A DNA stretch of 64,000 nt from JBGPLJ01 sp963826145 (GCA_963826145.1 CAWGVW010000001.1:1178001-1242000), one strand, 5' to 3'. Counted from the first letter of the stretch, positions 42,047 to 51,762 are shown. The notes: a model not told the origin generated them from the sequence alone. Made by a program: numbers and translations.

Positions 42047-42850
42047 GTGAGCGTTCAACATCGCAAAGCGGATCGACTGTGCGCGCGGCTCGTCGCGGCT
42101 GTCTTCTTCTCTGCGATCACCTGCCTGCAATCGGTGCGCGCGGAGGTGACATCGGAGGAGGCCGCGGACTACGAGAACCGCATCGAATTCGGATTCCTGT
42201 CGCAAGACGCAAAATCTCTCAAGACGCTCGCGAAGTCGCTGACGGCGCTCACCGTCGAGGATGGTGATGACCGGCTCGCGCACTACCTCGCGGCGCACGC
42301 GGACTTTCGCTTGGCCCAGGTGCTGAACGAGACCCACCAGGACGGAGCGGGCGATTCGGCAAAGGAGTGCGTTGATCAGCTCGCCGGACTGACGCATCGG
42401 GATTCGCGCGATGCGGAGGCCTTGGTGCAGAAGGCGGCCTGCCATGCGCTCGTGGCCGCCACCTCCGTCATGAAGAGCGTGACGCATGGGCCGTCCGCGA
42501 GCGATGCGATTGCGACAGCGCTGGCGCTTGCGCCCAAGAATCCCCGGGCGCACCTCGTCGATGCGCTGGTCGATTACTGGCGGCCGGCGAAGCTTGGCGG
42601 AGACCCAGCGCGCGCGTTCGGCAAATTCAAGGTGGCCGCCGATTCATTCGAAGCCGTGCCGGCCGGCGCGAGCGGATTTCCGGTCTGGGGCAATGCTGAC
42701 GTGTATTACTGGTTGGGCAAGAGTTACGCGGAGCAGGGCGATGTCGCTGCCGCGCGCAATGCCCTCGAACAGGCGCTGATCGTCGCCCCCGATTTCGCGG
42801 TGGCCCGCCGCGAGCTCTCGCGTCTCGCCTCCCGCGGCAGTTCGCAATAA
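42047..42850 (+). CDS. Exported protein with TPR-like repeats, exporter-associated
   Basis: This 267-aa protein has a Sec-type signal peptide (LVAAVFFSAITCLQSVRA, cleavage likely before EVTSEE). It is otherwise alpha-helical, with a C-terminal tetratricopeptide-like unit (WLGKSYAEQGDVAAARNALE, followed by PDFAVARREL). The GTG start lies 2 nt after the second permease stop and has GGGAG upstream; the open frame extends far back but only this start gives a signal peptide. It probably works in the periplasm with the exporter. Beyond the repeat fold I do not recognise a specific family. Confidence 0.8.
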   Translation: MSVQHRKADRLCARLVAAVFFSAITCLQSVRAEVTSEEAADYENRIEFGFLSQDAKSLKTLAKSLTALTVEDGDDRLAHYLAAHADFRLAQVLNETHQDGAGDSAKECVDQLAGLTHRDSRDAEALVQKAACHALVAATSVMKSVTHGPSASDAIATALALAPKNPRAHLVDALVDYWRPAKLGGDPARAFGKFKVAADSFEAVPAGASGFPVWGNADVYYWLGKSYAEQGDVAAARNALEQALIVAPDFAVARRELSRLASRGSSQ

Positions 42851-42858
42851 CGCGGCTG

Positions 42859-43587
42859 TCAGCCGGGCGGCACGCGATACTCGAGTTCGATGCGGGCGAG
42901 TTCGTAGCCGCGCTTGAAATCGCGGATGTGCTTGGCCATCCACTCTTGCGCCTGCGCTGCTTCCTGTTCCCGGATGGCCGCGACGATCTTGCGCTGCGCG
43001 CTCGTGATACGGGCCCGGGCCTGCGGCACCTGATCGATCATGCGGCTCAGCGTCGGCGCCAACAATCGGCTGACCGGGTCCTGCGCCATCGCGAGCACCT
43101 GGTTGTGACTCGCGCTCACGATCGTCGCGAAGAATTCCACGACGAGCGGAACGGCGGATCCGCCGTCGGTTGACGCCGCCACCGCGGCGGCCAGCCGTTC
43201 GAGTGCGTCGAGTTCCGCCTCGGTGCGTCGATCTGCAGCGTGACGGGCTGCCGCAGGTTCGATGATCATCATCGCCTCCCACAGCTCGAGGAACGTCACG
43301 CCATTCATGGCAAGCGCGCGGCTGATACCCGAGGCGACACGGTCCTGCTTTGGCCGCGTGACGAAAAGTTTCTTGCCGCCGGACTGCCGGCCGACAAGTC
43401 CATGCGTTTCAAGTTCCCGCAGCGCTTCGCGGACGGTCGACCGGTTGACGCCGAACTGCTTCGCAAGGGAAGTCTCCGCCGGCAGGCTGTCGCCCGTGCG
43501 CAGCGACCGTTCGAGAATCTTGCGCTCGATCGCGTCTGCGACCTTGCGGTAAGCCGGCTCGTGATTCAGGGGTTCGAAGAGGATCAT
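42859..43587 (-). CDS. GntR-family regulator (FCD/FadR subfamily) of the liu genes
   Basis: This is a 242-aa regulator. The N-terminal winged helix has AYRKVADAIERKIL, LPAETSLAKQFGVNRSTVRE and ELETHGLVGRQSGGKK. The C-terminal half is an all-helical FCD ligand domain with histidines (VVEFFATIVSASHNQVL, MAKHIRDFKRGYE). It is coupled to liuA (ATGA overlap), downstream of it on the same strand. A GntR-type dyad between liuA and liuB is the probable target. A ligand such as isovaleryl-CoA or a branched acid is inferred. The better-known liu regulator, LiuR, is MerR-type, so this is an alternative arrangement. Confidence 0.88.
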   Translation of the reverse strand: MILFEPLNHEPAYRKVADAIERKILERSLRTGDSLPAETSLAKQFGVNRSTVREALRELETHGLVGRQSGGKKLFVTRPKQDRVASGISRALAMNGVTFLELWEAMMIIEPAAARHAADRRTEAELDALERLAAAVAASTDGGSAVPLVVEFFATIVSASHNQVLAMAQDPVSRLLAPTLSRMIDQVPQARARITSAQRKIVAAIREQEAAQAQEWMAKHIRDFKRGYELARIELEYRVPPG

Positions 43588-44759
43588 CGGCCGCCCTCCG
43601 CGAAGAGTTCTCTGCCGATCAGCATGCGACGAACTTCGGAAGTGCCCGCGCCGATCTCGTAGAGCTTTGCATCGCGCAGCAGCCGCCCCGCGGCGAATTC
43701 GTTTATGTAGCCGTTGCCGCCGAGTGCCTGAATAGCCTGCAATGCGAGCTGGGTGGCGCGCTCGGATGAAAACAGGATGCAGGCGGCTGCGTCCTTGCGT
43801 GTCGACTTGCCGGCATCCGCGCCGCGCGCCACCGCATAGACGTAGGCGCGGGCGGCATTGAACTCCGTGTACATGTCGGCAAGCTTGCCCTGCATGAGCT
43901 GAAAGGTGCCGATCGGCGAACCGAACTGCTTGCGTTCGCGAACGTACGGCAGAACGAGGTCAATGGCGGCCGCCATGATGCCGAGCGGCCCTGCGGCGAG
44001 CACGATCCGCTCATAGTCGAGCCCGCGCATGAGAACGCGCACGCCTTCATTCTCGCGGCCAAGCAGATTCTCGGCAGGCACCGCGCAATCCCGGAACACG
44101 AGTTCGGAAGTGCTCGATCCGCGCATGCCGAGCTTGTCGAGCTTCTGGGCCGTCGTGAAGCCGGGCATGTCCTTCTCGACGATGAAGGCGCTGATGCCGC
44201 GCTCGCGGGCGCCGGGTTCGGTCTTGGCGTAGACCACCACGATGTCCGCGTCCGGTCCGTTGGTGATCCACATCTTGCTGCCGTTCAGTACGTAAGAGTT
44301 GCCGCGTCGCTCGGCACGCAGCTGCATCGAGACGACGTCGGACCCTGCGAGCGGCTCCGACATGGCGAGCGCGCCGACATGCTCGCCCATGACGAGGCGG
44401 GGGAGGTAGCGGGCCCGCTGATCGTCCGAGCCGTTGAGCACGATCTGATTGACGCAGAGGTTCGAGTGCGCGCCGTAGCTCAAGCCGACCGAGGCCGAGG
44501 CCCGCGAGATCTCTTCCATGGCGATGACATGTGCGAGGTAGCCGAGCGCGGCGCCGCCGAAGCGCTCGGGCACGGTGATGCCGAGCAGACCCTGCTCGCC
44601 GAGGAGGGGCCACAGGTCGCGGGGGAATTCATTGCTCCGGTCGATCGCGTCGGCGCGTGGAGCAATGCGATCGGTGGCGAGGCGCCGGACTTGCGCCCGG
44701 ATCTCGTCACAGGTCTCGCCGAGGCCGAAATCGAACTCCATCCAGGCTTGAGGGGCCAT
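43584..44759 (-). CDS. liuA: Isovaleryl-CoA dehydrogenase
   Basis: This FAD-dependent acyl-CoA dehydrogenase (391 aa) oxidises isovaleryl-CoA in leucine breakdown. The catalytic Glu250 sits in RGLDYERIVLAAGPLG, the position specific to isovaleryl-CoA dehydrogenases. The usual Glu site near the C-terminus is replaced by YEIGAGTSEVRRML. FAD and substrate motifs are LAMSEPLAGSDVVSM, KMWITNGPDADI and IQALGGNGY. GGAG precedes the ATG. It is divergent from liuB across a 100-nt regulatory region. Confidence 0.95.
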   Translation of the reverse strand: MAPQAWMEFDFGLGETCDEIRAQVRRLATDRIAPRADAIDRSNEFPRDLWPLLGEQGLLGITVPERFGGAALGYLAHVIAMEEISRASASVGLSYGAHSNLCVNQIVLNGSDDQRARYLPRLVMGEHVGALAMSEPLAGSDVVSMQLRAERRGNSYVLNGSKMWITNGPDADIVVVYAKTEPGARERGISAFIVEKDMPGFTTAQKLDKLGMRGSSTSELVFRDCAVPAENLLGRENEGVRVLMRGLDYERIVLAAGPLGIMAAAIDLVLPYVRERKQFGSPIGTFQLMQGKLADMYTEFNAARAYVYAVARGADAGKSTRKDAAACILFSSERATQLALQAIQALGGNGYINEFAAGRLLRDAKLYEIGAGTSEVRRMLIGRELFAEGGR

Positions 44760-44797
44760 CGGGGCTCCATTTAACTTAACTTAAAGATTGACGGATC

Positions 44798-44815
44798 GTC
44801 GGATTGTCCGACAAT
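44798..44815. promoter_or_regulatory. GntR-type operator dyads in the liuA-liuB divergent promoter
   Basis: ATTGTC-C-GACAAT at 44803-44815 is a perfect inverted repeat, of the TTGTC/GACAA style common for FadR-subfamily regulators. It overlaps a second perfect dyad, GTCGGA-TTG-TCCGAC (44798-44812). A TTGACG (44788-44793) and CAATAT (44812-44817), 18 bp apart, could be the liuB -35 and -10, putting the dyad across the -10 element. The GntR regulator encoded behind liuA is the likely binder. Confidence 0.72.
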
Positions 44816-44859
44816 ATAGGCCGGTCGTCGATCCGCCGCAACCCAAGTGAGTACCCGCG

Positions 44860-46467
44860 ATGCCGTGCCTGTCTTCGAGCGTCGACCCGCAGGCGGAGGA
44901 GTTTCGAGCCAATGCCGCGGCCATGTCCGCGCTGTCTGCCGATCTGCGGTCAACGGTCGCGCGGATTGCGGGCGGCGGTTCGCAGAAGGCCCGCGACAAG
45001 CACTTGGCTCAGGGCAAGCTCCTTGCACGCCAGCGCATCGATGAATTGCTCGATCCGGGTTCGCCATTTCTCGAGTTGTCGCAGCTCGCGGGCTTCAGGC
45101 TCTACGACGATGAGATTCCGGCCGCAGGTATCGTTACCGGCATCGGCCGCATCGCCGGCCGCGAGTGCATGCTGGTCGTCAACGACCCGACCGTGAAGGG
45201 CGGTACTTACTATCCCATCACCGTGAAGAAGCACCTGCGGGCGCAGGAGATCGCAGGCGAGAACCGCTTGCCCTGCGTCTACCTCGTGGAAAGCGGCGGC
45301 GCCTTCCTGCCGAAGCAGGACGAGGTGTTCCCGGACCGCGAGCACTTCGGCCGAATCTTCTTCAACCAGGCGAACCTGTCGGCCCGCGGTATCGCGCAGA
45401 TCGCGGTCGTGCACGGCTCCTCGACCGCGGGTGGCGCCTACGTCCCGGCGATGTCGGATGAGAACGTGATCGTGCGGGGCCAGGGGCGCATTTTTCTCGG
45501 TGGACCGCCACTCGTAAAGGCGGCGACGGGCGAAGTCGTTACGGCGGAAGAGCTCGGTGGCGCGGACGTGCATAGCCGCGAATCCGGTGTCACCGATCAC
45601 TATGCCGAGAACGATGCGCATGGCCTCGCGATAGCACGCCGCATTGTCTCGCACCTGCGTCCGCCTGCGGCGGCACGCGAACCGTCTGTCTTGGCGCGCG
45701 AACCGCATTTCGATGCGAAGGAACTGTACGGCATCGTGCCGCAGAGCCTGCGCAAGCCCTACGACGCGCGGGAAGTGATCGCGCGCATCGTCGACGGTTC
45801 CGAATTCGAGGAATTCAAACAGCTCTACGGTACGACGCTCGTGACGGGGTTCGCCCACATCGATGGCTATCCGGTCGGCATCCTCGCGAACAACGGCATC
45901 CTCTTTTCCGAAAGCGCGCTCAAGGGCACGCACTTCATCGAGCTGTGCGCCCGCGAGCATATCCCGTTGCTATTCCTGCAGAACATCACCGGCTTCATGG
46001 TCGGCAGGAAGGCGGAGGCAGGTGGCATTGCCCGCGACGGCGCGAAGATGGTAACCGCCGTGGCATCCGCGCGCGTGCCGAAGTTCACCGTAATCATCGG
46101 CGGCAGCTACGGCGCCGGCAACTATGCGATGTGCGGGCGCGCGTATTCGCCGCGATTCCTCTTTCAGTGGCCGAATGCGCGCATGTCGGTGATGGGCGGC
46201 GAGCAGGCGGCGTCGGTGCTCGCGACAATCCGCCGCGACGCCATCGAGCAACAGGGCAAGTCATGGTCCGAAGCCGAGGAATCCGGGTTCAAGCAACCCA
46301 TCCGGGATCAATACGAATTGCAGGGACATCCGTACTACGCATCCGCGAGACTCTGGGACGATGGCGTGATCGATCCGGTCGATACACGGCGAGTCCTCGC
46401 GCTGTGCCTTGCCACAAGCCGCAACGCCCCGATCGAAGAGACGCGCTTCGGCATCTTCCGGATGTAG
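44860..46467 (+). CDS. liuB: Methylcrotonyl-CoA carboxylase carboxyltransferase (beta) subunit
   Basis: This 535-aa carboxyltransferase transfers CO2 from biotin to 3-methylcrotonyl-CoA. It has YLVESGGAFLPKQDEVFPD and the GRIFFNQANLSARGIAQIA block typical of MCC beta, VHGSSTAGGAYVPAMSDE for the oxyanion hole, and GSYGAGNYAMCGRAYSPRF in the second subdomain. AAGTGAG precedes the ATG. It is followed by liuD after 4 nt. The substrate is assigned from the liu context and MCC-type motifs rather than propionyl-CoA-type ones. Confidence 0.95.
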   Translation: MPCLSSSVDPQAEEFRANAAAMSALSADLRSTVARIAGGGSQKARDKHLAQGKLLARQRIDELLDPGSPFLELSQLAGFRLYDDEIPAAGIVTGIGRIAGRECMLVVNDPTVKGGTYYPITVKKHLRAQEIAGENRLPCVYLVESGGAFLPKQDEVFPDREHFGRIFFNQANLSARGIAQIAVVHGSSTAGGAYVPAMSDENVIVRGQGRIFLGGPPLVKAATGEVVTAEELGGADVHSRESGVTDHYAENDAHGLAIARRIVSHLRPPAAAREPSVLAREPHFDAKELYGIVPQSLRKPYDAREVIARIVDGSEFEEFKQLYGTTLVTGFAHIDGYPVGILANNGILFSESALKGTHFIELCAREHIPLLFLQNITGFMVGRKAEAGGIARDGAKMVTAVASARVPKFTVIIGGSYGAGNYAMCGRAYSPRFLFQWPNARMSVMGGEQAASVLATIRRDAIEQQGKSWSEAEESGFKQPIRDQYELQGHPYYASARLWDDGVIDPVDTRRVLALCLATSRNAPIEETRFGIFRM

Positions 46468-46471
46468 CGGC

Positions 46472-48445
46472 ATGACCACGATCCGACGGCTCCTCATAGC
46501 GAATCGCGGCGAAATCGCCTGCCGCATCATCCGCACGGCGCAGCGGCTCGGCATCACGAGCATTGCCGTGTTCTCGGATGCCGATCGTGCCGGCCGGCAC
46601 GTCGCGCTCGCCGATGAAGCTTTGCGCATCGGTCCTGCGCCGGCCGCGCAAAGCTATCTCGCGATCGACGTTGTGGTCGACGCCGCGCGGCGGTCAAAGG
46701 CCGATGCGATACATCCGGGCTACGGATTCCTCTCCGAGAACGCCGCTTTCGCCAGAGCATGCGAACAGGCGGGCATCGTCTGGGTCGGCCCGCCCTCCGC
46801 CGCGATCGAAGCGATGGGATCGAAGAGCGCCGCCAAAGAGATGATGGCGCGCGCAGGCGTGCCCGTGCTGCCGGGCTACCACGGCGCGGACCAATCGAGT
46901 GACACCCTGATCAGAGAAGCGGAACGGGTCGGCTTCCCGATCATCCTCAAGGCGATTGCCGGAGGTGGCGGCAAAGGCATGCAGATTGTCAATTCGGCGA
47001 CGGCCATGCCCAGCGCAATCGAGTCAGCACGCAGAATCGCCCGGGCCGCCTTTCGGAGCGATGCGCTCCTTCTCGAGCGCTATCTCGCCGAGCCCCGTCA
47101 TGTGGAAGTGCAGGTCTTCGCCGATCGCAGTGGCCGCGTCGTGCACCTCTTCGATCGCGACTGCTCCGTGCAGCGGCGCCATCAAAAGGTCATCGAGGAA
47201 GCGCCGGCGCCTGATGTGCCGGATGCCGTGCGCGCCGCCATGGCGAGTGCCGCGGTCACGGTTGCGGCGACGGTGAACTACGTTGGCGCGGGCACGGTCG
47301 AGTTTCTGCTCGACGCAGACGGCCGCTTCTACTTCATGGAAATGAACACGCGTCTGCAGGTTGAACATCCCGTGACGGAGGCCGTCACGGGACTCGACCT
47401 CGTCGAATTGCAATTGCGTGTCGCAGCAGGTGAAGAATTGCCCGCGACCACGTCCTCCATTCATGCGAAGGGCCACTCGATCGAAGCGCGTATCTATGCT
47501 GAGGACCCGGCGCGCAACTACTTGCCGAGCGTCGGCCGGATTTCCTCGCTCCGCTGGCCCGCGTCATCTGCCGGATTGCGGATCGATACGGGTGTCGCGG
47601 AGGGCGATGAAATCTCGCCACACTACGATCCGATGATCGCCAAGATCATCGCGCACGGTGACACTCGCAACAAGGCGCTCACGCGCTTGCGTTCGGCGCT
47701 TCGCGAACTGCGCATTTCGGGGGTCAGTACGAACGCGGCATTTGTCGGGCGCATCCTCGCGTGCAGGTCGTTCGAGCGGGCTGCATTGAGTACGCGGCTG
47801 CTGGAAAAGGAAGACGGCATCACACAGCAACCCGCGGGCGCACGCGAGGAATTGCGCTCAATTGCAGCGCTGTGGCTGGCGACGCAGATGACGCCGGATG
47901 ACGGCTCACCCTGGGACGAGCGCGACGGCTGGCGCCTCAATCTCCCGCCAACGCAGACGATCTGGTTGCAGGATGGCGAAGAGCTCATCGCGATCGAAGT
48001 CACGCCAACAGGGGTGGCCACGTGCCTGGTCGCAAGCGGAAAGTCGCAGCGCTCGCTCGAGGTGTCGAGGACGGGGCCGGGGAGTCTGCGAATTATCGAC
48101 GACGGACGAAGCCTCGCCGCCGACATCTTCATCGACGGCCGGCGCATCCATGTCTGGCTGGATGGCGAGGACGCGGAGTTTCAGATCGCGGAACCGGAAG
48201 GTGCGGCGCCAGCAGATGCGGTATCCGCGGGTAGCCTGGCGACTCCTCTGCCGGGCACAGTCGTGGCAATCGAGGTCAGGCCGGGCGATCGAGTCACCGC
48301 CGGCCAGACTTTGCTGGTTGTCGAGGCTATGAAGATGGAGCACGCAATCCGGGCGCCGCGAGCCGGGGTTATAGTTGCCGTGCGTTGCCGGACAGGCGAG
48401 CGCGTTGCGGAAGGCATACCGCTGGTCGAACTGGGCGAGCCCTAG
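46472..48445 (+). CDS. liuD: Methylcrotonyl-CoA carboxylase biotin-containing (alpha) subunit
   Basis: This 657-aa protein has a biotin carboxylase region first (RRLLIANRGEIACRIIRTA, HPGYGFLSENAAFA, AIAGGGGKGMQIV, EMNTRLQVEHPVTE). A linker region follows, and then the C-terminal biotinyl domain, with the biotin lysine at Lys621 in VVEAMKMEHA. The ATG at 46472 gives the standard N-terminus and lies 4 nt after liuB. The later liu genes (liuC, liuE) are not in this window. The gene ends 19 nt before the convergent spermidine-synthase-like gene. Confidence 0.95.
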   Translation: MTTIRRLLIANRGEIACRIIRTAQRLGITSIAVFSDADRAGRHVALADEALRIGPAPAAQSYLAIDVVVDAARRSKADAIHPGYGFLSENAAFARACEQAGIVWVGPPSAAIEAMGSKSAAKEMMARAGVPVLPGYHGADQSSDTLIREAERVGFPIILKAIAGGGGKGMQIVNSATAMPSAIESARRIARAAFRSDALLLERYLAEPRHVEVQVFADRSGRVVHLFDRDCSVQRRHQKVIEEAPAPDVPDAVRAAMASAAVTVAATVNYVGAGTVEFLLDADGRFYFMEMNTRLQVEHPVTEAVTGLDLVELQLRVAAGEELPATTSSIHAKGHSIEARIYAEDPARNYLPSVGRISSLRWPASSAGLRIDTGVAEGDEISPHYDPMIAKIIAHGDTRNKALTRLRSALRELRISGVSTNAAFVGRILACRSFERAALSTRLLEKEDGITQQPAGAREELRSIAALWLATQMTPDDGSPWDERDGWRLNLPPTQTIWLQDGEELIAIEVTPTGVATCLVASGKSQRSLEVSRTGPGSLRIIDDGRSLAADIFIDGRRIHVWLDGEDAEFQIAEPEGAAPADAVSAGSLATPLPGTVVAIEVRPGDRVTAGQTLLVVEAMKMEHAIRAPRAGVIVAVRCRTGERVAEGIPLVELGEP

Positions 48446-48464
48446 CGCCCGACTGGCGTGGTTC

Positions 48465-51400
48465 CTATGGGGTTTTCGCGCGACGCTGATGAATTTCGTC
48501 GACCACTGCCTGCACCCTGTCAGCCACTTCCTGCGCGCGATCGATGTCGACGCCGGCTGCGGCGCCGGCCGCGGAAACCGCCTGCGTCAATACATCGAAG
48601 TGCGCGGCCAGCCGTTCGAGTTCAACCTGACTTGCAGCGCTCAGTGTCGCCTGAGTACCAACGGCGAACGCGTCGATCGATTCGAGCACGGCGTCAGGCT
48701 GGCCGAGCACGGCGGCGCAACGCGCGCGCAATTCGAAAAGGGCTATCGCCGGTTCGGACATTAGCGCGCGATCGATCATCGCGAGGCACTGGCTCCCGAC
48801 TTCGGCGCGCAACTCAGGATTGGAGACATGCCCACGCCACGCGGCGCGCTGGACGAGTGCGTCGACATACCAGGCGTCGGTTGGATTCGCCTGTGCCAGC
48901 GTTGAGTCGAGGGCAGAAGCCTTGACCCAGTCCCCCTGACTGCTGAAACGTCGTGCATCGATCACCGCCGCAGCAGAACCCGTGAGTCGAGCGGCGAGCT
49001 TCGCATGGGTCGAGTCCGACGTGCCATCCACGATCGCCGCGAGATCCGGCCGCACCGCCTCGTACTGCGCCTGCCGATTGTCCGGATTCGCATCGAGTGC
49101 GGCGGCGAGCAGGCGTGCGGCGTTCGTTTCATCGTCACGTGCACGGCTTGCCATGGCGCGGACGATCAGCGCCGTAGACCTGTCGGGAGCGCTTCGCGCC
49201 AGCGCTTCGATGCGGCCCGCAAGCGCGGGATCGGCTGCGGCAAACCGCGACAGGCGGCGCGCGATGTACGGGAATGAAAAGGCCGGGGAGCCCTGCGCGC
49301 GTGCCCAACCGTCGGCGCGGGCGATGGGATCATACGGTGCGAGCAATCGGCCCACGCTCTCAGGTGTCAGGCCGCGCGCAAGCTCGTATACGCTGGACGT
49401 CGCGAGGCGGTTGTGATCGTCGGTGATGAGTACAGCGCCGCTGGCGAGTTCGCGCGACCTCGCGCGATCCAGGACGAGCGCGGCGGCCATGTCCTCGGCA
49501 GCAAGAATGCCGAAGCGGGCAAAGTGCGCCGGAGCCTCCCAGATCGGTGAGCTGTTTCGGGCGAGGCGCTCCACGGTCCCGAGCGGTGCGACCGAAGCCA
49601 CGAAGATAAGAGTGTAAGGATCCGCCCGATACACCTCGAGTTCCGGGAAGACGGCAAGCAACGTGGCTGCAAACGAGCGCAGCAGCTGCTCGTCGAGATA
49701 GGCGATGTTCATCCACTGTACGAACACACCGCCGTCGGTGAGATGTGTGCGTGCGAGGTACATGAATTCACGCGTGTAGAGGTGAGACGCGCCCGACGTC
49801 CATGGATGGGAGGGCTGGGACACGATCGCGTCGTAGTGCTTATCGGTAAGCGTGAGCGCGGCACGCGCGTCGTTCAGCACAAGCGAAACGCGTGGATCGC
49901 TCAGAGGATCGCGCTTGCGCCAGTCCGAGAGGGACCGATTCGCGTCGACGACCCGCGGCTCGAGCTCGATGACGTCAATGGACCGTACACCGGGCGCCGT
50001 GCCGTCGATAACCGAACCTCCGCCCAGGCCGACGAGGAGCACGGAAGTCGCGCGCGGCGCAGCAATCGATGCAATGGGCGACAACAAGTACTCACCGCTG
50101 AATCTCGGCGGGGCGGCCCTTGATTCAATCAACGCCTCGGGCAATCCGTTTGTCCGCAGGGTAGCGAGGCCGTCGTGTTCAAAGACGACGACGGTTGCCG
50201 AGCGGCCGACGTCGTAGTAGCGCAGGTGGCCTACACTCCTCGAGCCGAGCGGTGAAGCACGCAGTAGTTGCGCCGGCGGCAGCGGCTGCCAGACAAGGAC
50301 GCTCGCCGCGACGGCAGCGCCGAGGACGATCAGCCATGGCAGGCGCGCACGCACGACCGCGACTGCCGCCAGTAAGGCAAGAGATAGATTGCCGGCAACC
50401 GCTAATCGCGCCGCACCTTCGAAGCGCAGCTGAGGCAGGATCGCAAGGCCCGCGAGCAACGCGCCGAATACGCAACCGACCGTATTCCATGCATAGACAC
50501 GCGCAGCCGCGGACGCTGCGTCCGCGGAGTCTCCCGCCAGCACGCGAACGGCGAATGGGTAGCTCGCGCCGATGGCAATGGTCGCCGGCAACAGCAGCAG
50601 CATCGCGAGCCACGGATGATGCTGAAGCCCGCCGCTCGCCGGCAGCCAGCGATCGAGCATCTGGTATGCCACTGCGGCGGCGGCGGCCGTCAGGAGCTGC
50701 GCGAACACGAAAGCGCGGGCGGACAGAGTTCGATTGCGGGCAATTTCTCCAGCGACTGCGCTTCCGGCTGCGATGCCTGTCAACACGCTCGCCAGCATCG
50801 TAGCGAATGCGAAAATGCTGCTGCCGAGCACGATGCTCAGCATCCGTGTCCACAGCACCTCGTATACGAACGACACGCTCCCGGAGAACAGCATGATCGG
50901 CAGGATCCAATGGGGCCCCGGCATGAGGGCACGGCCATGTGTCGAATCGTCGCGCGCAACCTGCGTGTTTTCTGTCGGTTTGGTTTCGAAGGTTGCCAAG
51001 GCACTGCGCGCGCGGCGTGCCAGCAGCACAGCTATCGCAAATGCGGTGCCGTTGAAGATTGCACCGAGCCAGACTGTGCGCTCGAGTCCGAGCCGGGGCA
51101 GCAAAAGAAAACCACCGGCGAGCGCGCCGCCAACCGCGCCGAGCGTATTGCAGGCGTAGAGGAGCGCGGTGCGCCGGCCCACCTGCGATTCCCGTCGCAC
51201 GGCATGCCGGGTGAGGAGCGGCAGCGTTGCTCCCATGAGTCCGGTTGGCAGCAGCAGCGCAAGGAATGCGCCGAGCATGGTGAAAAGCGATTGGCCGAAG
51301 TCTTGTCCGGCCGGCGGACCAGGCTGATGCCCGAGCGAGTGGACGAACATCCACCCAAGCCCCGTGACAGCGACAGGCACTGCTATCGCGGAGATTGCCA

Positions 51401-51707
51401 CGGCAAGTTCAAAGATGGCGTACAGGCGCAGGGGATGATCGATCCGCGACAGCCATCGGTCGATCAAGGCGGCACCGGCTGCGAGGCCAGCCATGTAAGC
51501 AGCGAGGACCGTCGATAACGCAAGTTCCGCAGTTCCAAAAACAAGAGAGAACTGCCGGAGCCAGGCGGTCTGATAGACAAGCGCCGCAAAGCCCGACAGC
51601 ACGAAACAGGCGGCGATGGCCGCGAACGACCACCGACCGAGGTCCGGCACAAGTTTCGGATTTGAGGGGTGCCCGGCGATCGAATCAATGCGGGCATGGG
51701 CAGACAT
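48465..51707 (-). CDS. Membrane-bound spermidine-synthase-like methyltransferase-fold protein
   Basis: This 1080-aa three-part protein starts with a polytopic N-terminal region (about residues 25-470) holding many hydrophobic helices in two similar halves (YQTAWLRQFSLVFGTAELAL and YEVLWTRMLSIVLGSSIFAF). A spermidine-synthase-type Rossmann domain follows, with VGLGGGSVIDG around residues 555-565, VIELEPRVVDAN, LNDARAAL and a SHPWTSGASHLYTREF segment. The C-terminal roughly 300 residues form an Ala-rich helical region resembling tetratricopeptide repeats. Such fused proteins are common but rarely characterised, and polyamine synthesis is not proven for them. A weakly supported ATG at 51707 is used. 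It is divergent from the SAM-cleaving enzyme gene. Confidence 0.85.
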   Translation of the reverse strand: MSAHARIDSIAGHPSNPKLVPDLGRWSFAAIAACFVLSGFAALVYQTAWLRQFSLVFGTAELALSTVLAAYMAGLAAGAALIDRWLSRIDHPLRLYAIFELAVAISAIAVPVAVTGLGWMFVHSLGHQPGPPAGQDFGQSLFTMLGAFLALLLPTGLMGATLPLLTRHAVRRESQVGRRTALLYACNTLGAVGGALAGGFLLLPRLGLERTVWLGAIFNGTAFAIAVLLARRARSALATFETKPTENTQVARDDSTHGRALMPGPHWILPIMLFSGSVSFVYEVLWTRMLSIVLGSSIFAFATMLASVLTGIAAGSAVAGEIARNRTLSARAFVFAQLLTAAAAAVAYQMLDRWLPASGGLQHHPWLAMLLLLPATIAIGASYPFAVRVLAGDSADAASAAARVYAWNTVGCVFGALLAGLAILPQLRFEGAARLAVAGNLSLALLAAVAVVRARLPWLIVLGAAVAASVLVWQPLPPAQLLRASPLGSRSVGHLRYYDVGRSATVVVFEHDGLATLRTNGLPEALIESRAAPPRFSGEYLLSPIASIAAPRATSVLLVGLGGGSVIDGTAPGVRSIDVIELEPRVVDANRSLSDWRKRDPLSDPRVSLVLNDARAALTLTDKHYDAIVSQPSHPWTSGASHLYTREFMYLARTHLTDGGVFVQWMNIAYLDEQLLRSFAATLLAVFPELEVYRADPYTLIFVASVAPLGTVERLARNSSPIWEAPAHFARFGILAAEDMAAALVLDRARSRELASGAVLITDDHNRLATSSVYELARGLTPESVGRLLAPYDPIARADGWARAQGSPAFSFPYIARRLSRFAAADPALAGRIEALARSAPDRSTALIVRAMASRARDDETNAARLLAAALDANPDNRQAQYEAVRPDLAAIVDGTSDSTHAKLAARLTGSAAAVIDARRFSSQGDWVKASALDSTLAQANPTDAWYVDALVQRAAWRGHVSNPELRAEVGSQCLAMIDRALMSEPAIALFELRARCAAVLGQPDAVLESIDAFAVGTQATLSAASQVELERLAAHFDVLTQAVSAAGAAAGVDIDRAQEVADRVQAVVDEIHQRRAKTP

Positions 51708-51762
51708 GGCCGCGCAGTCTATCTTGTGGGTTCAGAGCGCGGTACGGCACCGGGGGCCAGTC

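Noticed and set aside
44793..44834. Larger outer inverted repeat GGATCG ... CGATCC around the liu dyads
   Set aside because: The arms are short and far apart compared with the perfect inner dyads. Chance occurrence in a GC-rich region is likely.
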